Assembly: GCA_963834855.1 (NCBI GenBank)
Contig: CAWIDH010000013.1
Location: forward strand, 1-64,000
From: DATJKD01 sp963834855
Lineage (GTDB): Bacteria > Pseudomonadota > Gammaproteobacteria > Steroidobacterales > Steroidobacteraceae
Length of the DNA: 64,000 nucleotides
Direction: 5' to 3'
The position numbers were made by a program, and so were the translations under genes. The notes beneath the pieces were generated by a model. It did no database searches, was not told the origin of the DNA, and worked only from the letters and a program-made list of their open reading frames with translations. Every line of letters starts with the position of its first letter. The stretch's first letter is position 1. Below are positions 53,570 through 62,943 of the stretch, piece by piece.

Positions 53570-53703
53570 CCCGGTCGTCGATCCCACGGCCCGCCGAACC
53601 AGCCACACTTCCCGTGCCTCATCACAGTCTCGAATGAGAATCATTCCGAGACGTTCCGCGGGAACGTGTGATCCGCACATCGCTCCAGCTGGACCGCGGG
53701 CAG

Positions 53704-55140
53704 TCAGCGACGCCGCGGCAGGATGTTCGGGTTCATGCGAAACAGGTTCGCGGGATCGTACTTTTTCTTGATCTCCTGCAGTCGCCGGTAGTTCTCGCGA
53801 TAGGTCTTCTCCACCAGCAGCTCACCGTCCTCGTTGTAGTTGGTCATGTTGAGGTATCCGCCGCCCTCCTGCGAGTACGTCTCCCGCATCTCGTTCCAGA
53901 TGCGCCGCGTCCACGCGACGACCGCCTCGGTCTGCGCGGGATCCGCCCACGAGGAGTTGTACTCCATCAGGTAGGCCCACTGACGGGCAGGAAACGCAGT
54001 AGCGTCGTCCGCCACGCGCCGGCTCGCGCCGCGGAGATCGTGCAGCACGAACGGGCAGGCCACGGCCGGCCGATCGAGAAAGACCTCGACGAGCGTATCG
54101 ATCATGTCGTCGCTGAGGCGGTCCATGTAGAGCGCCTTCCAGTAGCTCAGCAGCTTGCCGTACGGCAGGTAGGGATCGAACATCTGCTGGATGTCGATAA
54201 AACGCTGCGGGCCGCTGAAATCCAGGAGCACGGGCGCGAGCTCCCGGAGCGGTTGAACGAACTTCTCTCCTTCCTCGACGGGCCCGAAGTAGACGCCGCA
54301 GGGAACGACCACGTGCTGCCCGTGCGTCTCCTCGGGGAAGTTCGGATGGTCGGGAATCGTCCAGAAGAAGAACTCCGTGGTGAATTCCTCGGGCGCCTTC
54401 GCCATGAATGCCCGCCATCCATGCAGAACGTCGCGGGCACGCTCCGCCGCGTAGATCGGATTGCACACCATGAGCTGCGGTGGCATCGGGTGGAGCCGAA
54501 ACTCGAACGTCGTTACCACCCCGAAGTTGCCGCCGCCGCCACGCACCGCCCAGAAGAGATCCGTATTGTCTGTATCGCTCGCGCGACGCAGCTCGCCGTC
54601 CGCCGTCACGATCTCGACCGCACGCAGATTGTCGATGGACATGCCGAGCTTGCCGCGCAGCCAGCCGTAGCCTCCGCCGGTCGTGAGGCCGGCGACGCCC
54701 GTCGTGGACACGACGCCGCCGGGGGCGACCAGCCCGAACACGTGCGTCTCGTGATCGACGTCGCCTAGCGCCGCACCGCCCTGCACCCATGCGAGGCGCG
54801 CCTGCGGATCCACGCGTACCGACTTCATGAGCGACAGGTCGATCATGAGGCCGCCGTCACAGACGGCGTTGCCCGCCACACCGTGACCACCGCCGCGCAC
54901 GGCAGTCAGAAGACGATGCTCGCGCGCGAAGTTCACGCCATGAATCACGTCGGCGACGCCCGTGCAACGCACGATCAGGGCGGGCCGCCTGTCTATCATT
55001 CCGTTGAAGATCGATCGTGCCCCGTCGTATCCGTCGTCATTCTTCGTGAGGACTTCGCCGCGGACCGCGCCCCCGAAATCGCGTAGCGTTGCATCGTCCA
55101 GGGAAACGTTGCCTCCATCGAGCGTTGTTATCTTGACCAT
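53704..55140 (-). CDS. FAD-linked oxidase, berberine bridge enzyme type
   Basis: This is a 478-residue oxidase of the BBE/PCMH flavin family. RGGGHGVAGNAVCDGG (about residue 85) has the His that binds FAD covalently. GLTTGGGYGWLRGKLGMSIDNLRAVEIVTADG is the FAD-binding core, and YLNMTNYNEDGELL with RLQEIKKKYDPANLFRMNPNI is the C-terminal BBE motif. The Cys that makes a second covalent FAD bond in some members is not present (APGGVVSTTGVAGL), so a single bond is expected. The substrate may be a sugar, alcohol or aromatic compound. It is convergent with cofD and divergent from nothing recognisable; an F420 link is not shown. Confidence 0.9.
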   Translation of the reverse strand: MVKITTLDGGNVSLDDATLRDFGGAVRGEVLTKNDDGYDGARSIFNGMIDRRPALIVRCTGVADVIHGVNFAREHRLLTAVRGGGHGVAGNAVCDGGLMIDLSLMKSVRVDPQARLAWVQGGAALGDVDHETHVFGLVAPGGVVSTTGVAGLTTGGGYGWLRGKLGMSIDNLRAVEIVTADGELRRASDTDNTDLFWAVRGGGGNFGVVTTFEFRLHPMPPQLMVCNPIYAAERARDVLHGWRAFMAKAPEEFTTEFFFWTIPDHPNFPEETHGQHVVVPCGVYFGPVEEGEKFVQPLRELAPVLLDFSGPQRFIDIQQMFDPYLPYGKLLSYWKALYMDRLSDDMIDTLVEVFLDRPAVACPFVLHDLRGASRRVADDATAFPARQWAYLMEYNSSWADPAQTEAVVAWTRRIWNEMRETYSQEGGGYLNMTNYNEDGELLVEKTYRENYRRLQEIKKKYDPANLFRMNPNILPRRR

Positions 55141-55236
55141 CAGCAGTTCCTCGATTCGTACTCTCGTTCCGGTTCGGCGCCGTCATCCTGCGCTCTCCGT
55201 TACCGATCGGCACAGTACCACCCGCGCCCGGTGTTT

Positions 55237-55821
55237 TCACCGGCCGCCATGAAGTCCGGAGCGCCGAGGGTCCTCGCGTTCGTGTCCGTCTGACTCGACC
55301 AAGGTCGGGCAAGCAGTGCGGTTGATGAGGTGCTGTTTCAACGCAGCGAGGTGACCCGCCAGCTCGTGCTTGTCACGATCGGAGAGCCCATTGAACAGCT
55401 CGATAATCCACTGCTCGTGCTCGTGCGCCATCTGCTCGAACACGCGACGCCCTTCGCGCGTCAACTGAACCCGGTAGACACGCCGGTCGACAGCGTCGGC
55501 TTGCCGCGAAATGAGCCCTTCACGCTCGAGCGTGTTGGCGATCCCGGTGATGTTGCCGCCCGTCACCATCATGCGGCGTGACAGGTCACCCATCCGGAGC
55601 CCGCCGGGCGCGCGCTCCAGCTGTGCCATCAGATCGAAGCGCGGCAGGGTCGTCCCGAACACGGTCTGCAGTCGCTGCCGGACCCTGGTTTCGATCAAGT
55701 TCGTGCACGCCAGCAGCCGCAACCAGAGCCGCAGCGATTGATGATCGGTCGCTGCACCGCGCGTTTCGACGTCCGCAGGGTTATTCAGTGCAACGGCCAT
55801 CGAGGGTCTACGACGCGGCAT
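55237..55821 (-). CDS. MarR family transcriptional regulator
   Basis: This is a 194-residue MarR regulator. The winged helix is LPRFDLMAQLERAPGGLRMGDLSRRMMVTGGNITGIANTLEREGLISRQ, followed by the wing DAVDRRVYRVQLTREGRRVFEQM. It probably represses the divergent thiolase gene and the surrounding acyl-CoA genes until an aromatic or acyl-CoA ligand binds, which is inference from position. The ATG at 55821 was chosen; a later ATG at 55800 is possible. A far longer frame through this gene (to 57684) runs antisense to the thiolase and is not real. Confidence 0.9.
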   Translation of the reverse strand: MPRRRPSMAVALNNPADVETRGAATDHQSLRLWLRLLACTNLIETRVRQRLQTVFGTTLPRFDLMAQLERAPGGLRMGDLSRRMMVTGGNITGIANTLEREGLISRQADAVDRRVYRVQLTREGRRVFEQMAHEHEQWIIELFNGLSDRDKHELAGHLAALKQHLINRTACPTLVESDGHEREDPRRSGLHGGR

Positions 55822-55848
55822 GACTCGAACTTCGCGCAGCTGATATAG

Positions 55849-55859
55849 TTGAGGCTCAA
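55849..55859. promoter_or_regulatory. Palindrome upstream of the MarR gene
   Basis: TTGAGGCTCAA is a perfect 11-bp palindrome in the interval between the divergent MarR and thiolase genes, 28 bases before the MarR start. Its position suits a MarR autoregulatory site, but a single short palindrome is weak evidence. Confidence 0.35.
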
Positions 55860-55962
55860 AGCATATGTCGGGCCTCCGGCCCAAGTCGAGTCGCGGCTGC
55901 CGGCGTCGATGCGCTCGGTGCGATCTGGACCCCAGACCTCTCCACGTCCTTGGGGCTGTTGC

Positions 55963-57183
55963 ATGCCACATGCTGCTGAAATCCCGTACGGCGCCTACTG
56001 GTCGACGCCCTTTGCGCGCTGGCAGGGATCGCTGTCGGGTCTGCACAGCCTGAGGTTTGCGGCACATGTCGCCCGCAACGAGCTCGCGAGGCGCAGGATC
56101 GACGCGCAGCTGTTCGACTACGGCGTGCTCGGCATGACCCGGCCCGAGAGGGGCTCGTTCTACGGCTTGCCATGGCTGATGGGCCTCGCAGGAGCCGGTC
56201 ACGTCGGCGGTCCGACCGTGTCGCAGGCCTGCGCCACCGGCGTGCGCGCGATGCTTGCGGCGAGTCAGGAGGTCGACGCGAGACTGGCGCACTGCGCGCT
56301 TGCGATCGCCTGCGATCGCACGTCCAACGGCCCCCATGTCTTCTACCCGAATCCAGCGGCGCCGGGCGGCACCGGCGAAGCCGAGGACTGGATCATGCAG
56401 AACATGGCCTGCGACCCGCTTGGCGGCCACTCGATGACGCAGACCGCGGAAAACGTCGCGGGAAAATTCGGCGTGGACATGGCCGAACAGCATGAGCTGG
56501 TCCTGCAGCGTGAAGAGCAGTACCGGTCCGCGCTGGCCGACGACCACGCATTCCAGAAGCGTTACATGACGCTGCCGTTCCCGGTTCCCGACATGCGCTT
56601 CCGGCAGACCGTCGCGGAGCTCAGCACCGACGAAGGAGTGCGATTCTCGACCGTCGAAGGGCTCGCGCGGCTCAAGCCCGTCATCGACGGCGGCACGGTG
56701 ACCTTCGGCGGTCAGACTCACCCTGCAGACGGCAGCGCCGCCATGATCATCGCGAGCCCGGATCGGGCGCGGGAGTTGAGCCGCGAGCCCCGGATTCGCA
56801 TCGAACTGTGCGGATTCGGCGTCGCACGGGCCGCGCTTGGGTTCATGCCAGAGGCGCCCATCGAAGCCGCGCGGCGTGCGCTCGACGCGGCCGGAGCGCG
56901 CATCGGTGAGCTGCGCGCGATCAAGACGCACAATCCGTTCGCCGTGAACGACATCGTATTCGCGCGCGCGACGGGCGCGGACGCCCGGACGATGAACAAC
57001 TATGGCTGCTCGCTCGTCTACGGCCACCCGAACGCGCCCACCGGGCTGCGCGGCACGATCGAGCTGATCGAAGAACTCGTTGCGCGCGGCGGCGGGACGG
57101 GGCTCTTCACCGGCTGCGCCGCCGGCGATACCGCGATGGCGGTCGTCATCCGCGTCAGCGATCGAAAGTCCCAGGGTTCCTAA
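55963..57183 (+). CDS. Thiolase family protein (acetyl-CoA acetyltransferase)
   Basis: This 406-residue thiolase should cleave a 3-ketoacyl-CoA with CoA, or make the reverse condensation. The acyl-accepting Cys is in SQACATGVRAML (about residue 86), the catalytic His in KTHNPFAVNDIVF (about residue 325), and the second Cys in TGCAAGDTAMAVV near the C-terminus. HNPFAVND instead of the usual GHP motif marks a less-studied thiolase branch. The ATG at 55963 is favoured over the annotated upstream frame because the family N-terminus (IPYGAYWSTPFARWQG) begins just after it. It overlaps the convergent LLM gene by 4 bases. Confidence 0.9.
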   Translation: MPHAAEIPYGAYWSTPFARWQGSLSGLHSLRFAAHVARNELARRRIDAQLFDYGVLGMTRPERGSFYGLPWLMGLAGAGHVGGPTVSQACATGVRAMLAASQEVDARLAHCALAIACDRTSNGPHVFYPNPAAPGGTGEAEDWIMQNMACDPLGGHSMTQTAENVAGKFGVDMAEQHELVLQREEQYRSALADDHAFQKRYMTLPFPVPDMRFRQTVAELSTDEGVRFSTVEGLARLKPVIDGGTVTFGGQTHPADGSAAMIIASPDRARELSREPRIRIELCGFGVARAALGFMPEAPIEAARRALDAAGARIGELRAIKTHNPFAVNDIVFARATGADARTMNNYGCSLVYGHPNAPTGLRGTIELIEELVARGGGTGLFTGCAAGDTAMAVVIRVSDRKSQGS

Positions 57184-58223
57184 ACGAACGGGATCACTTC
57201 GCTCGCGAAGCGCTGCAGCACGTTGTGCGACCCGGCCTCGTCCTGTGACGTGATGAAGATCGAGATCTCCGTGATCCCGGCCTCCTTGAGCTCCCTGCCC
57301 TTGGCGATGCAGTCCTGCGGTGTGCCGGCGATGCAGGTCTTCATCGCGACCGCATCCGGGATCAGCTGGCGGTGCTTCGCCGTCAGGTCGAGGTGCTCGT
57401 AGAACCTGTAGGACTCGCTGACCGCCTTGACGACGTCGGCGTGTTCGACGCCCAGCGTGTCGGGGAGCCACGGCTTGCGTGCGATGTTGCGCGCCGCGGT
57501 GGGCCGGACCTTGTCGAGCGCTTTCGTGCGGTCGCTGTCGATGGCCGCATCGATTGCGGCGATGAATCGCAGCGTCTTCGGATCCTTGCCGGCGACGCGC
57601 GCGCCTTCCGCGGCCGCCGCGACCGTCGCACGCACGCCCTCGGCGTTGCCACCCATGTGCCCGTCGACGATGACGCCGTCGCACAGTTCACCGGCCATCG
57701 TGACCGACTTCGGTCCCATGCACGCGAACTGCACCGGAAACTTCCCCCATCGGTCGGCACCGACGAGCCGGACGCGATCGACGCGGCCCCAGGTTTGCTT
57801 GTCGGCTTCCTCGGGCGGACGCAACGCGTCGACTTCCTTGCCATCGAGCAGGGCGCGCATAAAGATCAGTCGTTCGCGCAGCTGCGGCAACCGCGCCGGG
57901 GACAGGCCGGCCGTGCGCACCGAGGAATCACCGGCACCGAGCCCGAGCTTGGCGCGGCCATCGCTCAGCATATTGAGCGTCATGGCGGCGTTGGCCGTGA
58001 CGGCCGGGTGGCGCGTCACCGTATTCGTCACGCCGGTGCCCAGCTTCACCCGCGTGGTGCCGATGGCACAGGCGGCCAGCGTCACCCAGACGTCGTTCCA
58101 GATCATCTGCGAATCGCCGACATAGACGCTTTCGAATCCGCACTGCTCGGCGGTCTGCGCCAGGCGAACGACCGGCGCCACCGTGGCACCGGAAAACGGC
58201 CAGATCATGCAGCTGAAATTCAT
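57180..58223 (-). CDS. LLM class oxidoreductase, Mer-like (possibly F420-dependent)
   Basis: This is a 347-residue luciferase-like TIM-barrel enzyme. GFESVYVGDSQMIWNDVWVTLAACAI, TRVKLGTGVTNTVTRHPAVTANAAMTLNMLSDGRAKLGLGAGDSS and PVQFACMGPKSVTMAGELCDGVIVD follow the methylene-tetrahydromethanopterin reductase (Mer) pattern, a subgroup that often uses F420 rather than FMN. The F420 genes lie 4 kb away. It sits 40 bases downstream of the acyl-CoA bifunctional gene on the same strand, which suggests a redox step on a CoA thioester. The start at 58223 has AGGAGGGAA. Cofactor choice is inference. Confidence 0.88.
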   Translation of the reverse strand: MNFSCMIWPFSGATVAPVVRLAQTAEQCGFESVYVGDSQMIWNDVWVTLAACAIGTTRVKLGTGVTNTVTRHPAVTANAAMTLNMLSDGRAKLGLGAGDSSVRTAGLSPARLPQLRERLIFMRALLDGKEVDALRPPEEADKQTWGRVDRVRLVGADRWGKFPVQFACMGPKSVTMAGELCDGVIVDGHMGGNAEGVRATVAAAAEGARVAGKDPKTLRFIAAIDAAIDSDRTKALDKVRPTAARNIARKPWLPDTLGVEHADVVKAVSESYRFYEHLDLTAKHRQLIPDAVAMKTCIAGTPQDCIAKGRELKEAGITEISIFITSQDEAGSHNVLQRFASEVIPFV

Positions 58224-58263
58224 GGCGATTCCCTCCTGATATCCGAACGTCGCCGGCACCCAA

Positions 58264-60294
58264 TCATCCGGTGCGGGAGAAATCAGCACGGCGCCGCTCG
58301 CCGAACGCCGCGATGCCCTCGCGTGCCGCCGCGGTGCAGGCGCTCTCGCCGAATGCCTGGTAGCCGATCTCCAGAGCCTGCGACCACCGGTCGGCGGCGG
58401 CGGCGCTGACAATTGCGCGATCCATGATCGAGCGGATTTCGCGGCTCCATCGCCCGGCGTCCGCACCATCCACGGCCGGCAGTGGCGCAATCTTCACGGG
58501 CGCATCGCACTTCTGGTACGGAACGCGTTCGAGCTGGTGCACCAGCCGCAGCGCCGCTGGAATCAGTTCGAATTGCGCGTCGACCACCTCGGCAACGATG
58601 CCCAGAGCGTGTGCCCGCTCCGCGGTCAACTTCTCGGCCTCGCGGAGCATGCCGTGAAACACCTGGCATGCCTGCGGCCAGCGGCGATACGGAACGACCA
58701 TCGCTCCGATACCCGGAACGATGCCGAGCGTGATCTCCGGGAACTGCAGCCAGGCCTCGCGCACGCCGACCAGCCCGTGGCAACGAATCGCGAGTTCCAG
58801 TCCGCCGCCGAGTGCCATGCCGTTGAGCGCGGCGACGACGGGCTTGCGCATCGCATCGATGTGCACCAGCAGGCGCGAGCAGGCTCGTGCGTATTCCGCT
58901 CGCGGCCGCCGCATCGCCGAGCATCGACGGGAATCGTCCGATATCGGCGCCGGCGCAGAACGCCCGGTGGCCATATCCGGTGATGACGAAGCCGCGGGTC
59001 GCGTGATCGTCCTCGAACTCGCGGATGGCATCGAGCAACTCGTCGTTGAGCGCGTCGTGCAGTGCGTTGAGCGCCTCGGGCCGGCGTATCGGTGAGCACC
59101 TTGACGCCCTCGAGATCATCGACCAGCACGTGCCGCCGGAACCGCTGGTAATGCTGCAGCGCTTCCGCGGGGCCCGGCATGCCGGCGCGCTCGCGACGCA
59201 GTCGCTGCAGGATCCGCTCGACCTCCGGCGCAGCGTTCCGCACTCATCAATTCGAGCGGGCCGGATTTGAAGCCAAACGCGAGGCGACTGCCGAGCTCGA
59301 GGTCAGCAGCCGTCCCGATCCGGCGATCCAGGATGTCAAGCGACTGCGAGAACAGGATCCCGAGCAACCGGTCGCGGATCAGCGCCCGCTTTGCGGCCGG
59401 CACCTCGACCCGCTGGCCGGGCGGAACGGTCTTCCAGCGCTCAACCGAGCGAAATACCGCTGCCGGCCGATAGTGCTGGCCCTCGACTTCGGCCTGCAGG
59501 TCGTTCGTTTCGACGATGATCGGATTTCCGTTGGCCAGATTCAGCACGAAGAAGGGACCGGCAGCGACGAACTCCTGCGCGGCGCTGTCGATTTCCTCGG
59601 CCGTCGCATCGGCAAGCAGGTGACCCGCCTCGTTGCACCAGTTGTCGAAGATCCGATCGAGCATGAAGCAGACCGCGTCGGCCGCCACGAGTGGAACCTT
59701 GCCCGTCGTCGCGAACAACCAGCGCAAGTGCTGCAGCCGCTCGCGATCGAGGACAGGCCAGTCGATCACTTCCACGATCGGATTCCGAAACGCCGGCGCG
59801 AAGAAGTGCGTGACGGTTGCACGCTCCGGATGCCGCAGATGCGAGAAAAGCCGGGCGGCAGGCAATGAGCTCGTGTTCGATGTGATCAACGCATCCGCAG
59901 CCACGAGCGATTCAACCTCGGTGAAGATCGCGCGCTTCACCGGGAGGTTCTCCGTCGCAGCCTCGATCACCCAGTCCGAGCCACGGATCGCCGCGTAGTC
60001 GGTACTGGTCGTGATGCGTGCGGTCGTCCGGGCCGCGGCGTCCGCGGTCAGTTTGCCCTTGGCCAGCCCCTTGTCGGCGTAGGAACGGATGCGTGCCGAG
60101 GCACGATCGAGCGCATCCTGCGACAGGTCGATCAGGACCAGTTCGAGATCCGCAATCGCGCCCTTCAGGTAGTAGCCGATGTCCGGGCCGATCGTGCCGG
60201 CACCGATGACCGCAACCCGCCCCGGCAGGGGACGCACCGGCTGGACGATCAACGGGTTGTTGCAGATCTGCTGCATCGATGGCTGTCCGCTCAC
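58264..60294 (-). pseudogene. Fused 3-hydroxyacyl-CoA dehydrogenase/enoyl-CoA hydratase, three frameshifts
   Basis: The reconstructed protein, about 676 residues, starts with an HCDH domain: VAVIGAGTIGPDIGYYLKG is the NAD loop and SNTSSLPAARL and HFFAPAFRNPIVEVI the active-site region. A second HCDH domain ends at FGFKSGPLELM. A linker (RNAAPEVERILQRLR) then leads to a crotonase domain, EALNALHDALND, GYGHRAFCAGADIGRF and NGMALGGGLELAIRCHG. The frame changes near 59245, 59097 and 58905, each by one base. It would hydrate an enoyl-CoA and oxidise the hydroxyl, and the thiolase nearby would complete beta-oxidation. The start is GTG 60294 or ATG 60276. Confidence 0.88.
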
Positions 60295-60431
60295 CTGCCC
60301 TGCTGGATCGCCTGTCGCGCCTGTTGTGATTCGGCAAACGGTCTGATAGGTTTAAGTATAAAGTATCTCCGGCGTCGCAACCATCGACGCCCGCGGCAGG
60401 CGATCGGTAACCAGCAACCCTTGGGGGGGCT

Positions 60432-62891
60432 ATGCGTAACACGATCATTCGAACCCGGCCCGTCAATTCGCAGATTTTCCTCGCAGTGAGACACGGCTGC
60501 CGGCGGGCTCCGCTTGCAGCGCTCGCCTGCATCTGTACGGCCGCCTCGGCCCAGGAGGCCCGTGGCGTCCTGGAAGAGATCATCGTGACCGCGCAGAAAC
60601 GCGAGCAGTCGATCCAGGATGTCGGCATTTCGATCAGCGCGTTGACCGGCGACCAGATGCGGGCGTTCGGCTTCCAGGGCAGCACCGATCTCGCCCGCAT
60701 GACACCGGGTGTGTACCTGGGCGGAAGCATCGGCGGACAGACCGCGATCTTCACGATTCGCGGGGTCACGCAGAACGACTTCAACGACTGGGTCGAAGCT
60801 CCGGTCGCCGTGTACATCGACGACGCCTACATCGCGATGGCGCAGGGTCAGTCATTCTCGACGTTCGACGTCGAGCGAGTGGAAGTCGCGAAGGGGCCGC
60901 AAGGAACGCTGTTCGGGCGCAATGCGACCGGCGGTCTGATTCACTACATCACGCGCAAGCCGAGCCGCGAATTCGACGCGTACGTCGAGCTCACGGGCGC
61001 GGAATACGGGCAGTTTCGAGCCGAAGCGGCCGTCGGTGGACCGTTGGGCGGGCGACTCGCCGGCCGGCTCTCCGCGCTGTACAACACCTATGGCGAAATC
61101 TTCGACAACAGGTATCCCGAAGGGCTGAGCGGACAACCGCCGGTCGCGGGCCAGGGTGAGGACGAGTGGAACGACGACACGACAGCGGTGCGCGGCCAGC
61201 TGTCGCTCGACGCGACCGACGACGTAAACATGTTGCTGTCGGCCAGTTACGCGAAGACCGACACGTCGACGGGACCGTATCAGTCGACCCCGACCGTCGC
61301 GGAGTTCGACGCTCAGGGTCGCGTGATCAACACCATCAATGCGGCGCCCGGCGAAACGCGCGAAGCCATCGGTCCGGGCGGCGTAGGCATCGACATCCCG
61401 GCCATCGACGGTGACTTTGACGGATTGCGTCCCGTACCGGGCGGCGACCTGTTCGGCTACATCGACTCGGACGGCGAGGACTTCGACGTCTCGAAGAACA
61501 TCGCATACACCGAGTTGAACGAGTTCGAGACGACGGGCGCCGGTCTGAAGCTGACCTGGGATCTGGGCGAGGCCGAATTCACGTCGCTATCGGACTTCAA
61601 GAGCTTCGAGAAGTTCGTGAACATGGACGTCGATGCAGCGCCGTATGCGCAGTCCATGTTCATCGCGCAGGCGGACGTCGACACGTTCACACAGGAGTTT
61701 CGACTCAACGGCACCACGGACCGCATGTCCTGGGTCGCCGGTTTCTACTACCTGCAGATCGACAACGAGACGAACAACGGCCTCTCTTTCGAGGCCAACT
61801 CGCCGTTCTCGAGCCCGATCATCTTCGGTGTGCCGGTCGATACGGTCGGGCACATCAAGCTCGATACGGATTCCTACTCACTGTTCGGCCAGGTGGACTT
61901 CGCAATGACTGATCGCTGGACTCTCGTAGCGGGCGCGCGCGCGATCAAGGAGGAGAAGGACTTCAGGTTCGAACAGGCCGCGTATCTGAACGAGGACGAC
62001 CGCTTCATCAACTCGGTGTTCCTGTTCCCGTTCCCGGAGACATCGGCGGATACCGACCCGACTTCATTCTATGCCGAGGACACAAGCGACGATCTATGGG
62101 CCGGCAAGCTGCAGCTCGAGTACCGGCCGGGCGATGGGTTGCTCCTCTATGGCGGTGTCAACCGTGGGGTCAAGGCCGGCAGCTTCAACGCACAACTCGT
62201 CGACGGTTCGCCGCGACTCGCTCCGGCGGATATGGGCTACGAACCGGAAAGCCTGCTCGCGTACGAGGTCGGCTTCAAGTCGACGCTCATGGACGGCCGC
62301 GCACGACTGAACGGCGCCGCTTACTACTACGACTACGACGACTACCAGGCGTTCGTGTTCGTCCAGTCGTCCGGCACTGTGTCCAATCTGCAGGCGGAAT
62401 CCAAGGGCGTCGAGCTCGATTTCGCGGTGACACCGGTCGACGGCCTCGACATCACGCTGGCTGCGAGCTACTTCGACGCGACCGTCGAAGACCTGGCACT
62501 GTCCTCCAGCACGCCAGGTGTCGAGCCGGTGCTGAAGGACGTCGAGCCGAGCTTTGCGCCGCCGCTGCAGCTCGCGGCATTGCTGCGCTACGCGTGGCCC
62601 GCGCTGGGCGGAGAGCTCTCTGCGCAGATCGACGGAAGCTATACCGACAGCTTCTATCACAACCTGCGCAATTTCGATTCGGAGAAGTACGACGACTACG
62701 TGCTCGGCAACCTGCGATTCGGCTACGCGCCGGACGGCGGCAACTGGGAGCTCGCGGCGTTCGTCAAGAATTTCACGGACGAGCGTTATCGCACGATCGG
62801 CTTCGACCTCGCGACGCTGTGCGGCTGCAACGAGGATGCGTACGGCGCGCCGCGCTGGGCGGGATTGACGTTCAAGATAAAGTTCGACTGA
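60432..62891 (+). CDS. TonB-dependent receptor
   Basis: This is an intact 819-residue outer-membrane receptor. The signal peptide ends at about residue 40 (TAASAQ). EEIIVTAQKREQSIQDVGISI opens the plug, which includes TIRGVTQNDFND and ERVEVAKGPQGTLFGRNATGGLIHYITRKP. The 22-strand barrel ends with a terminal aromatic segment (LTFKIKFD). The sequence type is common in proteobacteria that take up hydrophobic or aromatic compounds. It is divergent from the acyl-CoA gene across 137 bases containing an AT-rich TATACTT region, so it may import the substrate of that group. GGGGGGCT before ATG 60432 is the Shine-Dalgarno. Confidence 0.95.
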   Translation: MRNTIIRTRPVNSQIFLAVRHGCRRAPLAALACICTAASAQEARGVLEEIIVTAQKREQSIQDVGISISALTGDQMRAFGFQGSTDLARMTPGVYLGGSIGGQTAIFTIRGVTQNDFNDWVEAPVAVYIDDAYIAMAQGQSFSTFDVERVEVAKGPQGTLFGRNATGGLIHYITRKPSREFDAYVELTGAEYGQFRAEAAVGGPLGGRLAGRLSALYNTYGEIFDNRYPEGLSGQPPVAGQGEDEWNDDTTAVRGQLSLDATDDVNMLLSASYAKTDTSTGPYQSTPTVAEFDAQGRVINTINAAPGETREAIGPGGVGIDIPAIDGDFDGLRPVPGGDLFGYIDSDGEDFDVSKNIAYTELNEFETTGAGLKLTWDLGEAEFTSLSDFKSFEKFVNMDVDAAPYAQSMFIAQADVDTFTQEFRLNGTTDRMSWVAGFYYLQIDNETNNGLSFEANSPFSSPIIFGVPVDTVGHIKLDTDSYSLFGQVDFAMTDRWTLVAGARAIKEEKDFRFEQAAYLNEDDRFINSVFLFPFPETSADTDPTSFYAEDTSDDLWAGKLQLEYRPGDGLLLYGGVNRGVKAGSFNAQLVDGSPRLAPADMGYEPESLLAYEVGFKSTLMDGRARLNGAAYYYDYDDYQAFVFVQSSGTVSNLQAESKGVELDFAVTPVDGLDITLAASYFDATVEDLALSSSTPGVEPVLKDVEPSFAPPLQLAALLRYAWPALGGELSAQIDGSYTDSFYHNLRNFDSEKYDDYVLGNLRFGYAPDGGNWELAAFVKNFTDERYRTIGFDLATLCGCNEDAYGAPRWAGLTFKIKFD

Positions 62892-62943
62892 GGGCGGCAA
62901 TGCTGCTGCGGATCCAGGCGCCGTCGGCAGCTCGCCGGCGGCG

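Noticed and set aside
55237..57684. 815-residue minus-strand open frame
   Set aside because: Only its last 194 residues (MarR) are protein-like; the rest is Arg/His-rich and antisense to the thiolase.
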